A DNA stretch of 64,000 nt, taken from a virus. This document shows, in pieces, positions 35,495 through 43,972 of the stretch. The stretch is taken from IMG/VR virus record IMGVR_UViG_3300031746_002125, positions 1 to 64,000 of that record, one strand, 5' to 3'. A program made the position numbers and the translations under genes. Every line of letters starts with the position of its first letter. Within the stretch, counting starts at the first letter, position 1. Under the pieces are notes generated by a model. It had not been told where the DNA came from and did not search any database. It saw only the letters and a list, made by a program, of their open reading frames with translations.

Positions 35495-35902
35495 TTAAAA
35501 CACATTGTAAGGAAGTAGATAGTGGTCTAGATTAATTTCATTATAAACTAATTCGTAACCATCTTTCATATTTTTATTTTTAAAAATCATCAATTCTCTT
35601 ATGGTTTTTCCACACCCAAAAGCAGCGAATGTTTCAATATTGGCCCCTAAAGATTTCTTCCATCCATTTAACAGTAAAATTCCTTTGCAAAGATTCACGA
35701 CCGAATTCAGGTCTTTCTTCATGCAAGTATTAAAAGTAAGGTGAGTATCATTTTCTTCCGCAGGGCTCCAAATTTTATACCCCCTGTTTCTTAATAACTT
35801 AGCCGCAAGACGGAAGGCCGGATAATTAAATTCTGGGAGCCCACTCATTGGTCCGGCTAAGTACCACTCGAACTTATAATCTTTCTTTTTAAACCACTTC
35901 AT
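35495..35902 (-). CDS. DUF4406 nucleoside 2-deoxyribosyltransferase-like protein
   Basis: 135 residues. [20 protein letters not shown] is the DUF4406 signature; [12 protein letters not shown] and [15 protein letters not shown] follow as usual in this deoxyribosyltransferase-like fold. May act on modified nucleotides. It is the first of the leftward metabolic genes and ends nine bases before the homing gene. Confidence 0.83.
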   Translation of the reverse strand: MKWFKKKDYKFEWYLAGPMSGLPEFNYPAFRLAAKLLRNRGYKIWSPAEENDTHLTFNTCMKKDLNSVVNLCKGILLLNGWKKSLGANIETFAAFGCGKTIRELMIFKNKNMKDGYELVYNEINLDHYLLPYNVF

Positions 35903-35919
35903 AAAAATATCCTAATCCA

Positions 35920-36450
35920 TTAAATATGACCTGTATATTTATTATTTTTTATATCGGAGACTATTCTTTGAGAAATACTATATAGTCTTCCAATTTCTTT
36001 TTGGGTCAATAAACGTTCTTTTAATAATTTTGTGATCTCTAAAAATTTTATTCTATTTATTTTTGCCCATTTGCATTTTGATCCAAGACGACTTGGAGGA
36101 AGTTTAAATGTCCCATGACCCTTGCTATCTTGCGAATTTTCTTTTTGTGTTCCCCACCGCAAATTGTTCAGTTTATTATTATTTGGATTACCGTCCAAGT
36201 GTCTACAAACAGCACCAATAAATGGTTTTGGTCCAACAAAAGTTGCGAGAACCAACTTGTGAATTCTAAAAGTTTTTGATATACTATTTTTAGAAAGACT
36301 AAGATATAAATATCCGTTTTTGTCTTCTGTTGGTTTTAAAATTCTTTCATTATCACACTTTACACTTATTAATCTTTTAATTAACCCAAGATTAGAAGCT
36401 TGGTATAATCCAATATAATCTGGAATATCTTTCCATACTTCCTTGATCAC
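35920..36450 (-). CDS. HNH homing endonuclease (NUMOD4-HNH-HTH)
   Basis: GTG start at 36450. VWKDIPDYIGLYQASNLG, RIHKLVLATFVGPKPF, AVCRHLDGNPNNNKLNNL and C-terminal HTH (LKERLLTQKEIGRLYSIS). Located between DUF4406 and a 28-residue ORF. A weak TAGAAT stands three bases before the GTG. Confidence 0.92.
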   Translation of the reverse strand: MIKEVWKDIPDYIGLYQASNLGLIKRLISVKCDNERILKPTEDKNGYLYLSLSKNSISKTFRIHKLVLATFVGPKPFIGAVCRHLDGNPNNNKLNNLRWGTQKENSQDSKGHGTFKLPPSRLGSKCKWAKINRIKFLEITKLLKERLLTQKEIGRLYSISQRIVSDIKNNKYTGHI

Positions 36451-36456
36451 CTTATT

Positions 36457-36543
36457 CTATCCACCAATCTTTTTGTGTTTATTGTCAATTACACCAAAAA
36501 CAAAAATTTTATAAAATAAACACCAGCCATACCAAAATATCAT
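36457..36543 (-). CDS. Small hydrophobic peptide (28 aa)
   Basis: ATG with AGGAGAAG eight bases upstream encodes MIFWYGWCLFYKIFVFGV..., a single hydrophobic segment with a basic tail. Probably a membrane peptide; too short for certainty. Confidence 0.45.
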   Translation of the reverse strand: MIFWYGWCLFYKIFVFGVIDNKHKKIGG

Positions 36544-36552
36544 AATCTTCTC

Positions 36553-36954
36553 CTAATCCTCTATTCCAAAAATTTCTTTAACATTTTTCAATGTTTCTTC
36601 ATAATTTTCGGGGGTGGGATTTTCTGGAACCCTAAATCCTTTGTCGTCTATAAAAATATCTGCATTAGGTTTTCCATTTTCAAACCACACAGTATCATAA
36701 ATAAGATTATTCGTATTTAACCAATCCTTTACCATGTTTGCTAATAAAAACGGCGCAGTATTTTTGGAAACCACACTTGGTGAACAACGACAACTATGTA
36801 TAATTATATCCCCAAATTTATGTAGCTCTTCAAGAAATTCTTTGGCTCCTGGTAGTGGGTCGCCAAACTGGTAAATGTCTTTCCATTGGTCGTATGTGGC
36901 AATAGTTTTATCTAGGTCTACTGCAATTACTAACCTTCTATTATATTTACGCAT
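36553..36954 (-). CDS. HAD-superfamily phosphatase
   Basis: 133 residues. VIAVDLDKTIATYD (Asp13, Asp15) is HAD motif I; IIIHSCRC takes the motif II place, and ADIFIDDKGFR the motif IV place. The small size and GDPLPGAKEFLEEL resemble phage 5'-deoxynucleotidase-like HADs. Start overlaps the stop of the ATPase gene (TAATG). Nucleotide or nucleic-acid-end dephosphorylation is inferred. Confidence 0.82.
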   Translation of the reverse strand: MRKYNRRLVIAVDLDKTIATYDQWKDIYQFGDPLPGAKEFLEELHKFGDIIIHSCRCSPSVVSKNTAPFLLANMVKDWLNTNNLIYDTVWFENGKPNADIFIDDKGFRVPENPTPENYEETLKNVKEIFGIED

Positions 36955-38173
36955 TAACCGTTTCTTTTACTATTTCACCGTCGCTGATAATAACCTGACA
37001 CTCTTTGCCCTTGCCGACTCGTTCTATCCAGACCTGCGCATCCATTTTCGAGGCCATCTTGGAAACCATCGCCAGATTCTTCTCGTCAAGCAAAGATCCG
37101 TCTCGGATTAGAAGGATTTTCAATTTAGGATTCATGACCAAACCCATCGCAACCGAAACTTTAATCCTTTCACCCTGAGATATTTGATCGAACGGTATCC
37201 CATTAAACGTCACGGCCTCTTCGTCAAAAGCCAATCCCTTTATTGGGAAATTAGCCTTTTCCAACATCTGTTGTTTAGTAGCGTCTATATTTATCAGAGC
37301 AAGAGATGCCGCTTCCGATTTTCCTCTTAGTTCCTGTAGAGCTATTTCTAAAAGCTTTTTAGCATCGTTAGCCCTTATCGACTTGTTAACTTCTTCGGCT
37401 GAATTAATTTGAGACTGTATATTAGATACATCTATCTTTTGGAAATCTTTTATGGTCGTTTCATCTTTTATCATATAGGTTTCTATCTTGGTTTTTTCTC
37501 CTGTTATTTGTTTAATTTGTTCATCTAGTTTTGCGATCCTTAGTTTATTATGTTCCAAAGATCTTTTTGCATCATCTAATTTTTGATTTTCCGCAAGAGC
37601 AGACATTAATTTATTAGAAAGCGCCACAACAGACACTTCTTTATCTGGAACATCCTTGCAATAAGAAATACTTTCATATTGTGCCTTGAGTTCTTTGCCC
37701 CTTCTATTAATATCTGTTCTGGAATCAAACGCCTCTTTGCGGCTCTTGTTCAATTCTGTAAAATCAAGTCCAACCAACTTTTTAAGAGTTTCAATCCTTT
37801 TCTTGTCATCCATTCTAAAAAATTCAGACGGATCGAAAGATAGATTCCCCACTATCTTGTCAAGCATAGCTTGTGGAGTAGGGAACGTAGCCCCTTCCTT
37901 ACTCTTGACCACGAGACTGGTTCCATTTTTTGTAAATGTTCTTATTACCTGTATATCACCAAGGTCAAGAACAATCCTGGCCTTTTCTTGTCCATTCCTT
38001 ATTGGTTGACCAGGAATATGCTTTGAACCACCAAGGGCGTATTCGATAGAATCGAGAATGCTTGACTTGCCATTCCCGTTATCTCCCCCTATCACGACCA
38101 TGTTACCATCGGGCTTGATTTCAATAGCCTTAAGACATTTTATATTTTCTGCTTCTAACGATACGATTTTCAT
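36947..38173 (-). CDS. RecF/SbcC-like ATPase
   Basis: Start at MKIVSLEAENIKCLKAIEI (38173), 408 residues. Walker A GGDNGNGKSS at ~29-38; coiled-coil region ~165-285; ABC signature SQGERIKVSVAMGL; Walker B-like KLKILLIRDGSLLDE, in which the usual acidic pair is replaced by RDG, as in several phage relatives. It probably works with a nuclease in recombination or end processing. The DUF-type gene before it ends five bases away. Confidence 0.85.
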   Translation of the reverse strand: MKIVSLEAENIKCLKAIEIKPDGNMVVIGGDNGNGKSSILDSIEYALGGSKHIPGQPIRNGQEKARIVLDLGDIQVIRTFTKNGTSLVVKSKEGATFPTPQAMLDKIVGNLSFDPSEFFRMDDKKRIETLKKLVGLDFTELNKSRKEAFDSRTDINRRGKELKAQYESISYCKDVPDKEVSVVALSNKLMSALAENQKLDDAKRSLEHNKLRIAKLDEQIKQITGEKTKIETYMIKDETTIKDFQKIDVSNIQSQINSAEEVNKSIRANDAKKLLEIALQELRGKSEAASLALINIDATKQQMLEKANFPIKGLAFDEEAVTFNGIPFDQISQGERIKVSVAMGLVMNPKLKILLIRDGSLLDEKNLAMVSKMASKMDAQVWIERVGKGKECQVIISDGEIVKETVNA

Positions 38174-38177
38174 TGTT

Positions 38178-38468
38178 CTACACCAATTCTTTCTCAACCG
38201 TTTCCATTAAATCTTTTGTAATTTCTGCTCTTTTGTTCATATCCCAGGTTTCTTTATTAATTTGTTTATTTTCATAAAAAACTTTATCAATTTGAATATT
38301 ATTGATTATCATTGTTCTACCCACGTTTATCAGGGCGTCTTCTAGCGAATCATTTGAACCACCTATTCTATAGATTGGAGGATCGTAATTTTTACCGGCT
38401 TCAAAATCATCTGTCCACCAATAATAACTATTTTCTCTTTTGTCTTCTTTAAAAATATATACATTCAT
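38178..38468 (-). CDS. Hypothetical protein (96 aa)
   Basis: MNVYIFKEDKRENSYYWWTD onward; contains GGSNDSLEDALINVG. Not recognised. Adjacent to and upstream of the ATPase gene in the same direction. Confidence 0.65.
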   Translation of the reverse strand: MNVYIFKEDKRENSYYWWTDDFEAGKNYDPPIYRIGGSNDSLEDALINVGRTMIINNIQIDKVFYENKQINKETWDMNKRAEITKDLMETVEKELV

Positions 38469-38481
38469 TCCTTGTATTCCT

Positions 38482-38709
38482 TTATACGGATTTCCCTATT
38501 TTCTTAATACAAGATTCATTAAATTCTTCTTGAGGTTCTTCGTCTAGAAATTCAAAGACTTTGGCTTTATTTGGTCGTTTAAAACGAGATTTTAGAATTT
38601 TTAAATAATTTCTTTTTAAATAAAGATAAACATATTTTTTATAAAGATAGATTAAAATATTAGATAAAATATAAATTGTATTAAATATACAAAGTATTTC
38701 AATTAACAT
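38482..38709 (-). CDS. Small single-span membrane protein (75 aa)
   Basis: N-terminal hydrophobic segment (LIEILCIFNTIYILSNILIY) followed by a strongly basic region and an acidic tail (FEFLDEEPQEEF). Function unknown. Confidence 0.6.
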   Translation of the reverse strand: MLIEILCIFNTIYILSNILIYLYKKYVYLYLKRNYLKILKSRFKRPNKAKVFEFLDEEPQEEFNESCIKKIGKSV

Positions 38710-38721
38710 TACTATTACCCT

Positions 38722-39036
38722 TTAATTTTTCTTGAGTGGTCCAACGCCCGCATCATATGGAGACTTGCCGTGATCAATATATTCGTCGCCCTTCTTTTGT
38801 TCCTGTACCATCGCATAATCTATTGCTTCTCGAACCGTAGCAAAAGTTGGTTCCATTCTCGGTCCACCACTAGTTTCAAGCAATCTCCACCCTCTTCCGG
38901 TAACAGACCATCTAAAATTACATCTTCCGGTATAACTTTTCTTGGTATTTTGGGCTTCGAGCCATTCCAGTCTTTGGTGGTCATTTTCAAGCATAAGATC
39001 ATAACTATTTCTTGGATCTAAAGTATCATCACCCAT
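38722..39036 (-). CDS. Hypothetical protein (104 aa)
   Basis: Contains RNSYDLMLENDHQRLEWLEA and TGRGWRLLETSGGPRMEPTF, followed by VREAIDYAM, a layout typical of small phage proteins with an RRRP-like strand pair. Stop/start contact with the zinc-ribbon gene at 39,036 (one-base overlap). Confidence 0.65.
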   Translation of the reverse strand: MGDDTLDPRNSYDLMLENDHQRLEWLEAQNTKKSYTGRCNFRWSVTGRGWRLLETSGGPRMEPTFATVREAIDYAMVQEQKKGDEYIDHGKSPYDAGVGPLKKN

Positions 39037-39311
39037 TACTTCATTCTCCTATCATCTTTATCTGCAAACAACACATGGTCACAGTTATCTAATTTTTCTT
39101 TTTTGTCATTTTTATCATTGATTATATTTTCCGGCCAACTAAAATGACATCTCAAACATTCTCTGCGAAGATGTTCTTTCAACACAGGATCTCCATCCTC
39201 CTTATATTCTCTAAGATAATCTGATGAAAATCGCACCTTTTCCATATGATAAACTTTAACTTCTTCGTGCCCACACTTTGGACACTTAATATTTGGATTA
39301 AAATCTTTCAT
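39036..39311 (-). CDS. Zinc-ribbon protein (91 aa)
   Basis: Start at ATG 39311 (MKDFNPNIKCPKCGHEEVKV), overlapping the previous stop. Cys pairs CPKCG and CLRC frame a charged loop, followed by FSWPENI. It looks like an Ogr/Lar-type small zinc protein, role unknown. Confidence 0.68.
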   Translation of the reverse strand: MKDFNPNIKCPKCGHEEVKVYHMEKVRFSSDYLREYKEDGDPVLKEHLRRECLRCHFSWPENIINDKNDKKEKLDNCDHVLFADKDDRRMK

Positions 39312-39445
39312 GCCCAAGTATCCTTCCCGCATCGTTTACAATTTTTGCGCCAAGGCTTTTGTACTTCTCCAATACCATTAGAAGCAAGACACGTTAGATA
39401 TCTAATTGTCCATTTGTGGCCTAAAACAAGGCACCAAAATTTCAT
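39308..39445 (-). CDS. Small Cys-rich protein (45 aa)
   Basis: ATG inside the stop of the 39,442 gene (ATGA) and its own stop inside the next ATG: MKFWCLVLGHKWTIRYLTC..., with a terminal CKRCGK. The reciprocal overlaps on both ends strongly support translation. Function unknown. Confidence 0.6.
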   Translation of the reverse strand: MKFWCLVLGHKWTIRYLTCLASNGIGEVQKPWRKNCKRCGKDTWA

Positions 39446-39732
39446 CCAACATCCCCATTTTCTTTAATTTTTTGATCTTCGTAAGGGGCGATTAATTTTC
39501 TGGAAATTTCTGTCTTGCAACATTCGAGTGCCCCAATAATCGAATTAAACCGAGCATAAGATTTTTCTCCTCCGATATTTGTGTTCGTTAATCTTTTCGC
39601 TATCTTAAAAATTATATAATTTAATTTGCCACAAAGCACATCATTGCCACGATATTCATCCAATAGTCGTAATGTCAATTCATCTATCAATGGATCTAAT
39701 TCTTTTCTTGCAGACTTTAATATATAAGGCAT
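39442..39732 (-). CDS. Hypothetical protein (96 aa)
   Basis: MPYILKSARKELDPLIDELT onward; contains KLNYIIFKIAKRLT and RFNSIIGALECCKTEISRKL, a fully helical protein I recognise as a common small phage protein of unknown function. Directly contiguous with 39,733. Confidence 0.7.
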   Translation of the reverse strand: MPYILKSARKELDPLIDELTLRLLDEYRGNDVLCGKLNYIIFKIAKRLTNTNIGGEKSYARFNSIIGALECCKTEISRKLIAPYEDQKIKENGDVG

Positions 39733-40026
39733 CTATTTCCCCAAGATAAACGATTTAAATACTACAAAAAGATCTACAAACCACATCCCTAGTTTTCCAA
39801 ACGGCCCCCTAGTACATTTGTCACAAAAGTAGAATTCACGAAGAGAAAGATTGGTTGCTTGAATAGGCTCGTTACATATTCCACATTTAAATACATCTTT
39901 TGTTACTGTTCTATTTTTTCTTTTCTTCGGTTTTGGTGGTGGAAACGGTCTATCTGGATTAACCTTCAACCAACCGTCCTCTGTCGCCGATTTCTTTCGT
40001 TTTTGTGAGATTTTCTTTTTAGCCAT
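39733..40026 (-). CDS. Basic zinc-ribbon protein (97 aa)
   Basis: Lys/Pro-rich N-terminus (KKKISQKRKKSATEDG, PFPPPKPKKRKNRT) then a zinc ribbon with CGIC and CDKC, and a hydrophobic tail (LGMWFVDLFVVFKSFILG). May bind nucleic acid at the membrane; unknown. Confidence 0.62.
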   Translation of the reverse strand: MAKKKISQKRKKSATEDGWLKVNPDRPFPPPKPKKRKNRTVTKDVFKCGICNEPIQATNLSLREFYFCDKCTRGPFGKLGMWFVDLFVVFKSFILGK

Positions 40027-40234
40027 TGCTAACTTCCACCTCCTTAGTAACTAGAGCAAGATCGCCGACCGGAAAATATTCAGGGCGATTTCTTTGCGGC
40101 CTACCCTTTCCTAGACTAAGAGAAACAGAAGAACCATCTTCTGATAGACTCTTAATTCTACCCGCTTTACCAACTACACCAGAACATACGTCACACCGAA
40201 CAACTCGAACAACTTCACCCACTTTAAAACCCAT
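40019..40234 (-). CDS. KOW/SH3-like small protein (71 aa)
   Basis: GFKVGEVVRVVRCDVCSGVVG and KAGRIKSLSEDGSSVSLSL suggest a KOW/SH3-type barrel; CDVC adds one Cys pair. Overlaps the 39,733 gene by eight bases. Role unknown. Confidence 0.6.
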   Translation of the reverse strand: MGFKVGEVVRVVRCDVCSGVVGKAGRIKSLSEDGSSVSLSLGKGRPQRNRPEYFPVGDLALVTKEVEVSNG

Positions 40235-40243
40235 AAATTTCTC

Positions 40244-40882
40244 CTAAACAACACTCTTGTATATCTTCTTATTTTTGACATTAGAAATTGTAGTCTCTGA
40301 AACACCAAATTGTTTTCCTATTTCTTTTAAAGTTAATTTTCCTTCTTCTGTTAATTTTCTAATTTCTCTTATTTGGTCATCTTTTAGTTTTGATAAATAG
40401 TGTTTTGATCCCATTTGAAATGTTCCATGATTTATTGCGTCTCGACAATTTTCTTTTCCTGTTCCTAATTTTAAATTACATAATCTATTATCTGTCCTAA
40501 CTCCATTCAAATGTCTACATTCCAGTCCTGGAAAATATAAATTACCGAAAGCCTCTAAAACCAATTTATGAATTTTAAAATATTTTGCCTTTCCATTTTT
40601 ACACAAACTAATTCTTAGGTATCCATGAGATTCTTTTCTTGGTTTCAAAATTTTTTCTTGATTTAAATATTTTTGTGGATCTTTTAATACTCTTCTAATG
40701 CTTGTTCTATTAATTTTTGTTTGTCTAGATATTTCAGATTGCGACAAATTATTATTGTTTAATAATAAGATATTATTTATTTGATCGTCTGTAAATTTTT
40801 TAACAAGTCTCTTTATTCTACCAAGATCAGAAACTTGATATAATCCTTCATACCCAACCACATCTTTCCAAATCTCTATCAT
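40244..40882 (-). CDS. HNH homing endonuclease with two HTH modules
   Basis: 212 residues. NUMOD4 (EIWKDVVGYEGLYQVSDLGR), an inserted HTH (LSQSEISRQTKINRTSIRRV), HNH (LECRHLNGVRTDNRLCNLKL) and a final HTH (LTLKEIGKQFGVSETTISNV). The same four-part order is found at 59,927. TATAAT lies six bases before the ATG (CGTATAATATTGAGATG), a leaderless arrangement. Confidence 0.93.
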   Translation of the reverse strand: MIEIWKDVVGYEGLYQVSDLGRIKRLVKKFTDDQINNILLLNNNNLSQSEISRQTKINRTSIRRVLKDPQKYLNQEKILKPRKESHGYLRISLCKNGKAKYFKIHKLVLEAFGNLYFPGLECRHLNGVRTDNRLCNLKLGTGKENCRDAINHGTFQMGSKHYLSKLKDDQIREIRKLTEEGKLTLKEIGKQFGVSETTISNVKNKKIYKSVV

Positions 40883-40901
40883 CTCAATATTATACGAAAA
40901 A

Positions 40902-41144
40902 CTACCACCCTTTTATTTTTTTAATTTCTTTTATTATTGAAATCAAATGATCGCAAACTATTGATTTTTTACTAGCTTCAACACCATACCCAACAATATT
41001 TCCAGGAATCTTGCTTATTGGCAAGTTAGCCTTACACACAAAATTGAGTTCTTCAAGTGAAAGTTGTACTTGTTCTAATAGATCATTAAGAATCTCTGGT
41101 TGATGGTTTTGTGTTTTATAAATTGGAGCTTTAGCTTTCGTCAT
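40902..41144 (-). CDS. Hypothetical protein (80 aa)
   Basis: MTKAKAPIYKTQNHQPEILN onward; helical with LLEQVQLSLEELNFVCKANL. Not recognised. Its stop lies 20 bases before the homing gene's TATAAT region. Confidence 0.62.
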   Translation of the reverse strand: MTKAKAPIYKTQNHQPEILNDLLEQVQLSLEELNFVCKANLPISKIPGNIVGYGVEASKKSIVCDHLISIIKEIKKIKGW

Positions 41145-41161
41145 AAATTAATCTCACTTTC

Positions 41162-41512
41162 TTATGTTAATAACAGACTTTTCTTGGGGGTTAAAATATG
41201 TCGTTCGCCCAAAGCCTTTTCAGAAATTTGTTTCCACGCATCGTTGTCGGTATCAACCACACCAAAAGATTTAATATGTTTTGTATTAATAAATTCTTTT
41301 TGACAAACCAAATAAAGGGGATTCATATCTTTTAATTGAGCAGCCGCCAAACCATCTTTACCACCTTCTCCTTTATGGGGGAATAAAACTAAAGATCTTT
41401 CTACGGGAATTATAGCATCGACAGTTATTAATTCTCTAAAATCATCCGGAGATTTATCAATCTCAAAAAATTTACTATCACCATCTTTGAAATCTACCCT
41501 ATACCAACTCAT
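41162..41512 (-). CDS. Hypothetical protein (116 aa)
   Basis: Start at MSWYRVDFKDGDSKFF (41512), after GGAAA. Contains VERSLVLFPHKGEGGKDG and LVCQKEFINTKHIKSFGVVD. No known family. An alternative GTG/ATG upstream would overlap the C39-like gene. Confidence 0.6.
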   Translation of the reverse strand: MSWYRVDFKDGDSKFFEIDKSPDDFRELITVDAIIPVERSLVLFPHKGEGGKDGLAAAQLKDMNPLYLVCQKEFINTKHIKSFGVVDTDNDAWKQISEKALGERHILTPKKSLLLT

Positions 41513-41526
41513 ATTTTTCCTTTCTA

Positions 41527-41913
41527 TTATTTCACTATTTCCAAACACTGAACCACATTATGACCAGACAAATCTTTTATATCACTCGTGTCGGGATCTA
41601 AAATCTTTTTTTTCTTTGCGTCATATACGATTGCATGAACATTACATTTTGGTCCTAAATTAAGATCTATTTTCGCAACAATTAAAATAGAATTATTTTT
41701 TAAATCTTTAAGCCTATTAAATTTTATAAATCTTGATTTAATATTAAATTCGTCATCTAAAAATCTTTTTATTGAATGTGATTCGTTTCTAAAATTAGGT
41801 GAACCTATTGTAAAACGAGCCATTTCCTTTACGTGTTCATAACATGTTCCGCCGACCATAGCCACACAAGCAACACTACACCCGTCTCCGTCCAATTGTT
41901 TAACTAAATTCAT
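41527..41913 (-). CDS. C39-like papain-fold peptidase
   Basis: 128 residues, the size of a C39 domain. QLDGDGCSVACVAMV gives Cys12 in the usual Q..x(n)C opening; VHAIVYDAKKKKILDPD gives His93 and the Asp after it, the normal catalytic triad order. C39 peptidases cut double-Gly leaders or act as stand-alone lysis-type hydrolases. Substrate unknown. Confidence 0.75.
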   Translation of the reverse strand: MNLVKQLDGDGCSVACVAMVGGTCYEHVKEMARFTIGSPNFRNESHSIKRFLDDEFNIKSRFIKFNRLKDLKNNSILIVAKIDLNLGPKCNVHAIVYDAKKKKILDPDTSDIKDLSGHNVVQCLEIVK

Positions 41914-42121
41914 AGAAAAATCTCTCTATCTTAAACAAACATATCTTATCAACAAACCGACATATTCGAACTTTTTTAATTTTATCTTGCCGAAACAATA
42001 ATTTATACGCTGTCCAGAAAGCCATAAAAAGAAAATAATGTTCAGATAAAATTACGTAATCCCGTAACGGTTCTCCATAAGAACAACCTTCTATTGGATA
42101 TTGTACATTATATTTTTTCAT
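41900..42121 (-). CDS. Hypothetical protein (73 aa)
   Basis: MKKYNVQYPIEGCSYGEPLRD onward (first 20 shown as a start). Aromatic middle (SEHYFLFMAFWTAYKLLF) may be a membrane or packing helix. Overlaps the C39-like gene by 14 bases. Confidence 0.58.
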   Translation of the reverse strand: MKKYNVQYPIEGCSYGEPLRDYVILSEHYFLFMAFWTAYKLLFRQDKIKKVRICRFVDKICLFKIERFFYEFS

Positions 42122-42331
42122 TTATGCATCCCTAATTTTTTGAGTATCCATATCTTCCCATATATCTGGATATTGCCAATCTATTATTTGGTTCTGCCAA
42201 TCACGAGCAAATTTAGCAGCCAACGCATAATGTTGTCCATCGTCTAAATATATGTCTCCTGATTTGGGATCTGTTTCAAAACCACACAGAGCAACAGTTT
42301 TATCATTAACTTTACGAATCCTTATACTCAT
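42122..42331 (-). CDS. Hypothetical protein (69 aa)
   Basis: MSIRIRKVNDKTVALCGFET onward; contains GDIYLDDGQHYALAAKFARDW, a short phage protein pattern with DGxHYALAxKF. Function unknown; contiguous with both neighbours. Confidence 0.65.
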   Translation of the reverse strand: MSIRIRKVNDKTVALCGFETDPKSGDIYLDDGQHYALAAKFARDWQNQIIDWQYPDIWEDMDTQKIRDA

Positions 42332-42619
42332 TTATTTATTGTCCATTAAAAATCTATGTACACCAACGGCACGGTCTAGATTAGTATTGTGTTCATCTAA
42401 AATTCCACATATTTGTCCAGCGGTTGGAATTTGTTTTTCAATAAAATCAGCAGCTTCATTCATTAATTTTTGAGTAGCTGTTTGATAAAATTCTAAATCT
42501 CCACCCTGAAAAGTAACATTAGACCAACGACGAAGCCTTTGGGACAAAGCTAACTTTTGTCCCTTTTTATTATCAAAGTCATCCTCTTTTACGTTAGCTA
42601 TAAATATTCCTTTATCCAC
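42332..42619 (-). CDS. Hypothetical protein (95 aa)
   Basis: Contains QRLRRWSNVTFQGGDLEFYQ and TAGQICGILDEHNTNLDRAV. Mostly helical. Not recognised; overlaps the 42,612 gene by eight bases. Confidence 0.62.
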   Translation of the reverse strand: MDKGIFIANVKEDDFDNKKGQKLALSQRLRRWSNVTFQGGDLEFYQTATQKLMNEAADFIEKQIPTAGQICGILDEHNTNLDRAVGVHRFLMDNK

Positions 42620-42797
42620 GACCAGTACACCCTGGACAACAACAAGTAGGTTTTTCTGCTTGCATTTCTTCTATTAATTCTTTTAAAGACGATCTTACTT
42701 TTCCATTATAGGATTTGTCTGCTACTGATTCTAATACTTTAATAATACCATATTCTCCGATTATTGTTGACAATAATCTATCACACAAATCATCCAT
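42612..42797 (-). CDS. Small protein with Cys-rich tail (61 aa)
   Basis: Helical N-part (LCDRLLSTIIGEYGIIKVLE) and CCCPGCTGRG end, probably a metal site. Overlaps genes on both sides. Confidence 0.6.
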   Translation of the reverse strand: MDDLCDRLLSTIIGEYGIIKVLESVADKSYNGKVRSSLKELIEEMQAEKPTCCCPGCTGRG

Positions 42798-43167
42798 TCA
42801 TCTTCTCCATAAATTGTTGTGCAAATTCTTCCGATGCGGTGTCCGCATCAAATTTATCAAATGGTTTTTCGAAAAAATTGTTGTCTAATAAATAGCTTGT
42901 TAAATATTCTTTTAATTGTGTCTGCAATTCCTCTTGTGAAAAGAAGGTCATAACATCTGTCTTGGCTATAGTTATACGTAAACAATCCTTATAAATATGA
43001 AATTCTGGATGACTTTCTGGTAATTCGAAGAACATTATTCCACACGGAGTAGAACAATTTTTACAGCCGGGATATTTTTGAACAATATACCATCTTTTTT
43101 CAGTTCCAATATTTGGAGCGCGTAATTTAAAAAATTCACCACTTAATAAACAACCACATTCACACAT
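42790..43167 (-). CDS. Zinc-binding hypothetical protein (125 aa)
   Basis: N-terminal CECGC and CKNCSTPC pairs, then a beta region (CGIMFFELPESHPEFHIYK) and a C-terminal helix. Not recognised beyond metal binding. Overlaps the next gene start by one base. Confidence 0.62.
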   Translation of the reverse strand: MCECGCLLSGEFFKLRAPNIGTEKRWYIVQKYPGCKNCSTPCGIMFFELPESHPEFHIYKDCLRITIAKTDVMTFFSQEELQTQLKEYLTSYLLDNNFFEKPFDKFDADTASEEFAQQFMEKMNG

Positions 43168-43382
43168 TATAATACCTCGGACGGACGAAAAATCCCGGTG
43201 TTTCCTGGGGTTATCATCTTAAACCAACGCCCAGGGTAAATCCTATTATCTATATCCACATCTCCAACTATACAACCACAATTTTTGCACCATCTTACTG
43301 TATAGTCTTCGTCATAGCTCTGACGAAAACGAGCTATAACTATTAAATCATGATTTTTTGAATTACACATTTTCAACTCCAC
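43167..43382 (-). CDS. Zinc-ribbon protein (71 aa)
   Basis: HDLIVIARFRQSYDEDYTVR followed by WCKNCGCIVGDVDIDNR, one Cys-pair ribbon with an aromatic WFKMITPG end. Overlaps the cupin gene by 20 bases. Confidence 0.62.
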   Translation of the reverse strand: MELKMCNSKNHDLIVIARFRQSYDEDYTVRWCKNCGCIVGDVDIDNRIYPGRWFKMITPGNTGIFRPSEVL

Positions 43383-43734
43383 TTTTCATTACCCTGTAGG
43401 TATCTTCGTCTTTGTGGGTAGTTGAAACTTCTAAAAACACAACATTTAAACAATTTGGATTATAAAAACTATGAGCCTGACAAGGAAGTATCGTCACCGA
43501 CTCTCCCTTAATTAAAATATCCGTTACTTTAGTTCCATCTTTCTCGAACCTATCGAGATGAAGTTCGCCACTTAAAATAAAGAATGTTTCTTGTTTATCT
43601 CTGTGCCATTGAAGTGACAACCTACTTTCTGGAACAAGTGTCATTATCTTGGCACAATATTTATCATTGTTAACGATGATTTCTTCTGTTCCCCAGTTCT
43701 TTTTAACAAGAATAGTTTTTTCAATTTTGTTCAT
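43363..43734 (-). CDS. Cupin, mannose-6-phosphate isomerase type
   Basis: Start at MNKIEKTILVKKNWGTEEII (43734), 123 residues. Cupin motif 1 SLQWHRDKQETFFILSGEL (His-x-His replaced by His-x-Asp-Lys...E) and motif 2 LPCQAHSFYNP. Resembles the C-terminal domain of GDP-mannose pyrophosphorylase/isomerase fusions. It may modify sugars or simply bind a metabolite. Confidence 0.8.
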   Translation of the reverse strand: MNKIEKTILVKKNWGTEEIIVNNDKYCAKIMTLVPESRLSLQWHRDKQETFFILSGELHLDRFEKDGTKVTDILIKGESVTILPCQAHSFYNPNCLNVVFLEVSTTHKDEDTYRVMKSGVENV

Positions 43735-43972
43735 TTCTACTCGATTCAAGAACCGCGACATCGGGTTCCATTAAAACCATAGAGCCACTTATAAAATCGA
43801 ACAACAATCCGTCGCGTAGTCTTACTGCATAAATTGTCGAACGAGACTTTAAAACATCATAAAACGAAGTATTTATTCTGATATACAATTCGTTATTAAG
43901 CCAAAAGCATTCTCCTCGCTTGATACTACTTAATAATAATTCATTATGATTTTTAGGAACATAAACTTTCAT
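43721..43972 (-). CDS. Hypothetical protein, paralogue of 61,223 (83 aa)
   Basis: SIKRGECFWLNNELYIRINT and IYAVRLRDGLLFDF line up with SIMIGQCFLHGDEVYMRTDG and YSIRIVRLLDGAEDG of the plus-strand protein at 61,223, so two distant copies of one small family exist in this phage. Function unknown. Confidence 0.65.
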   Translation of the reverse strand: MKVYVPKNHNELLLSSIKRGECFWLNNELYIRINTSFYDVLKSRSTIYAVRLRDGLLFDFISGSMVLMEPDVAVLESSRNEQN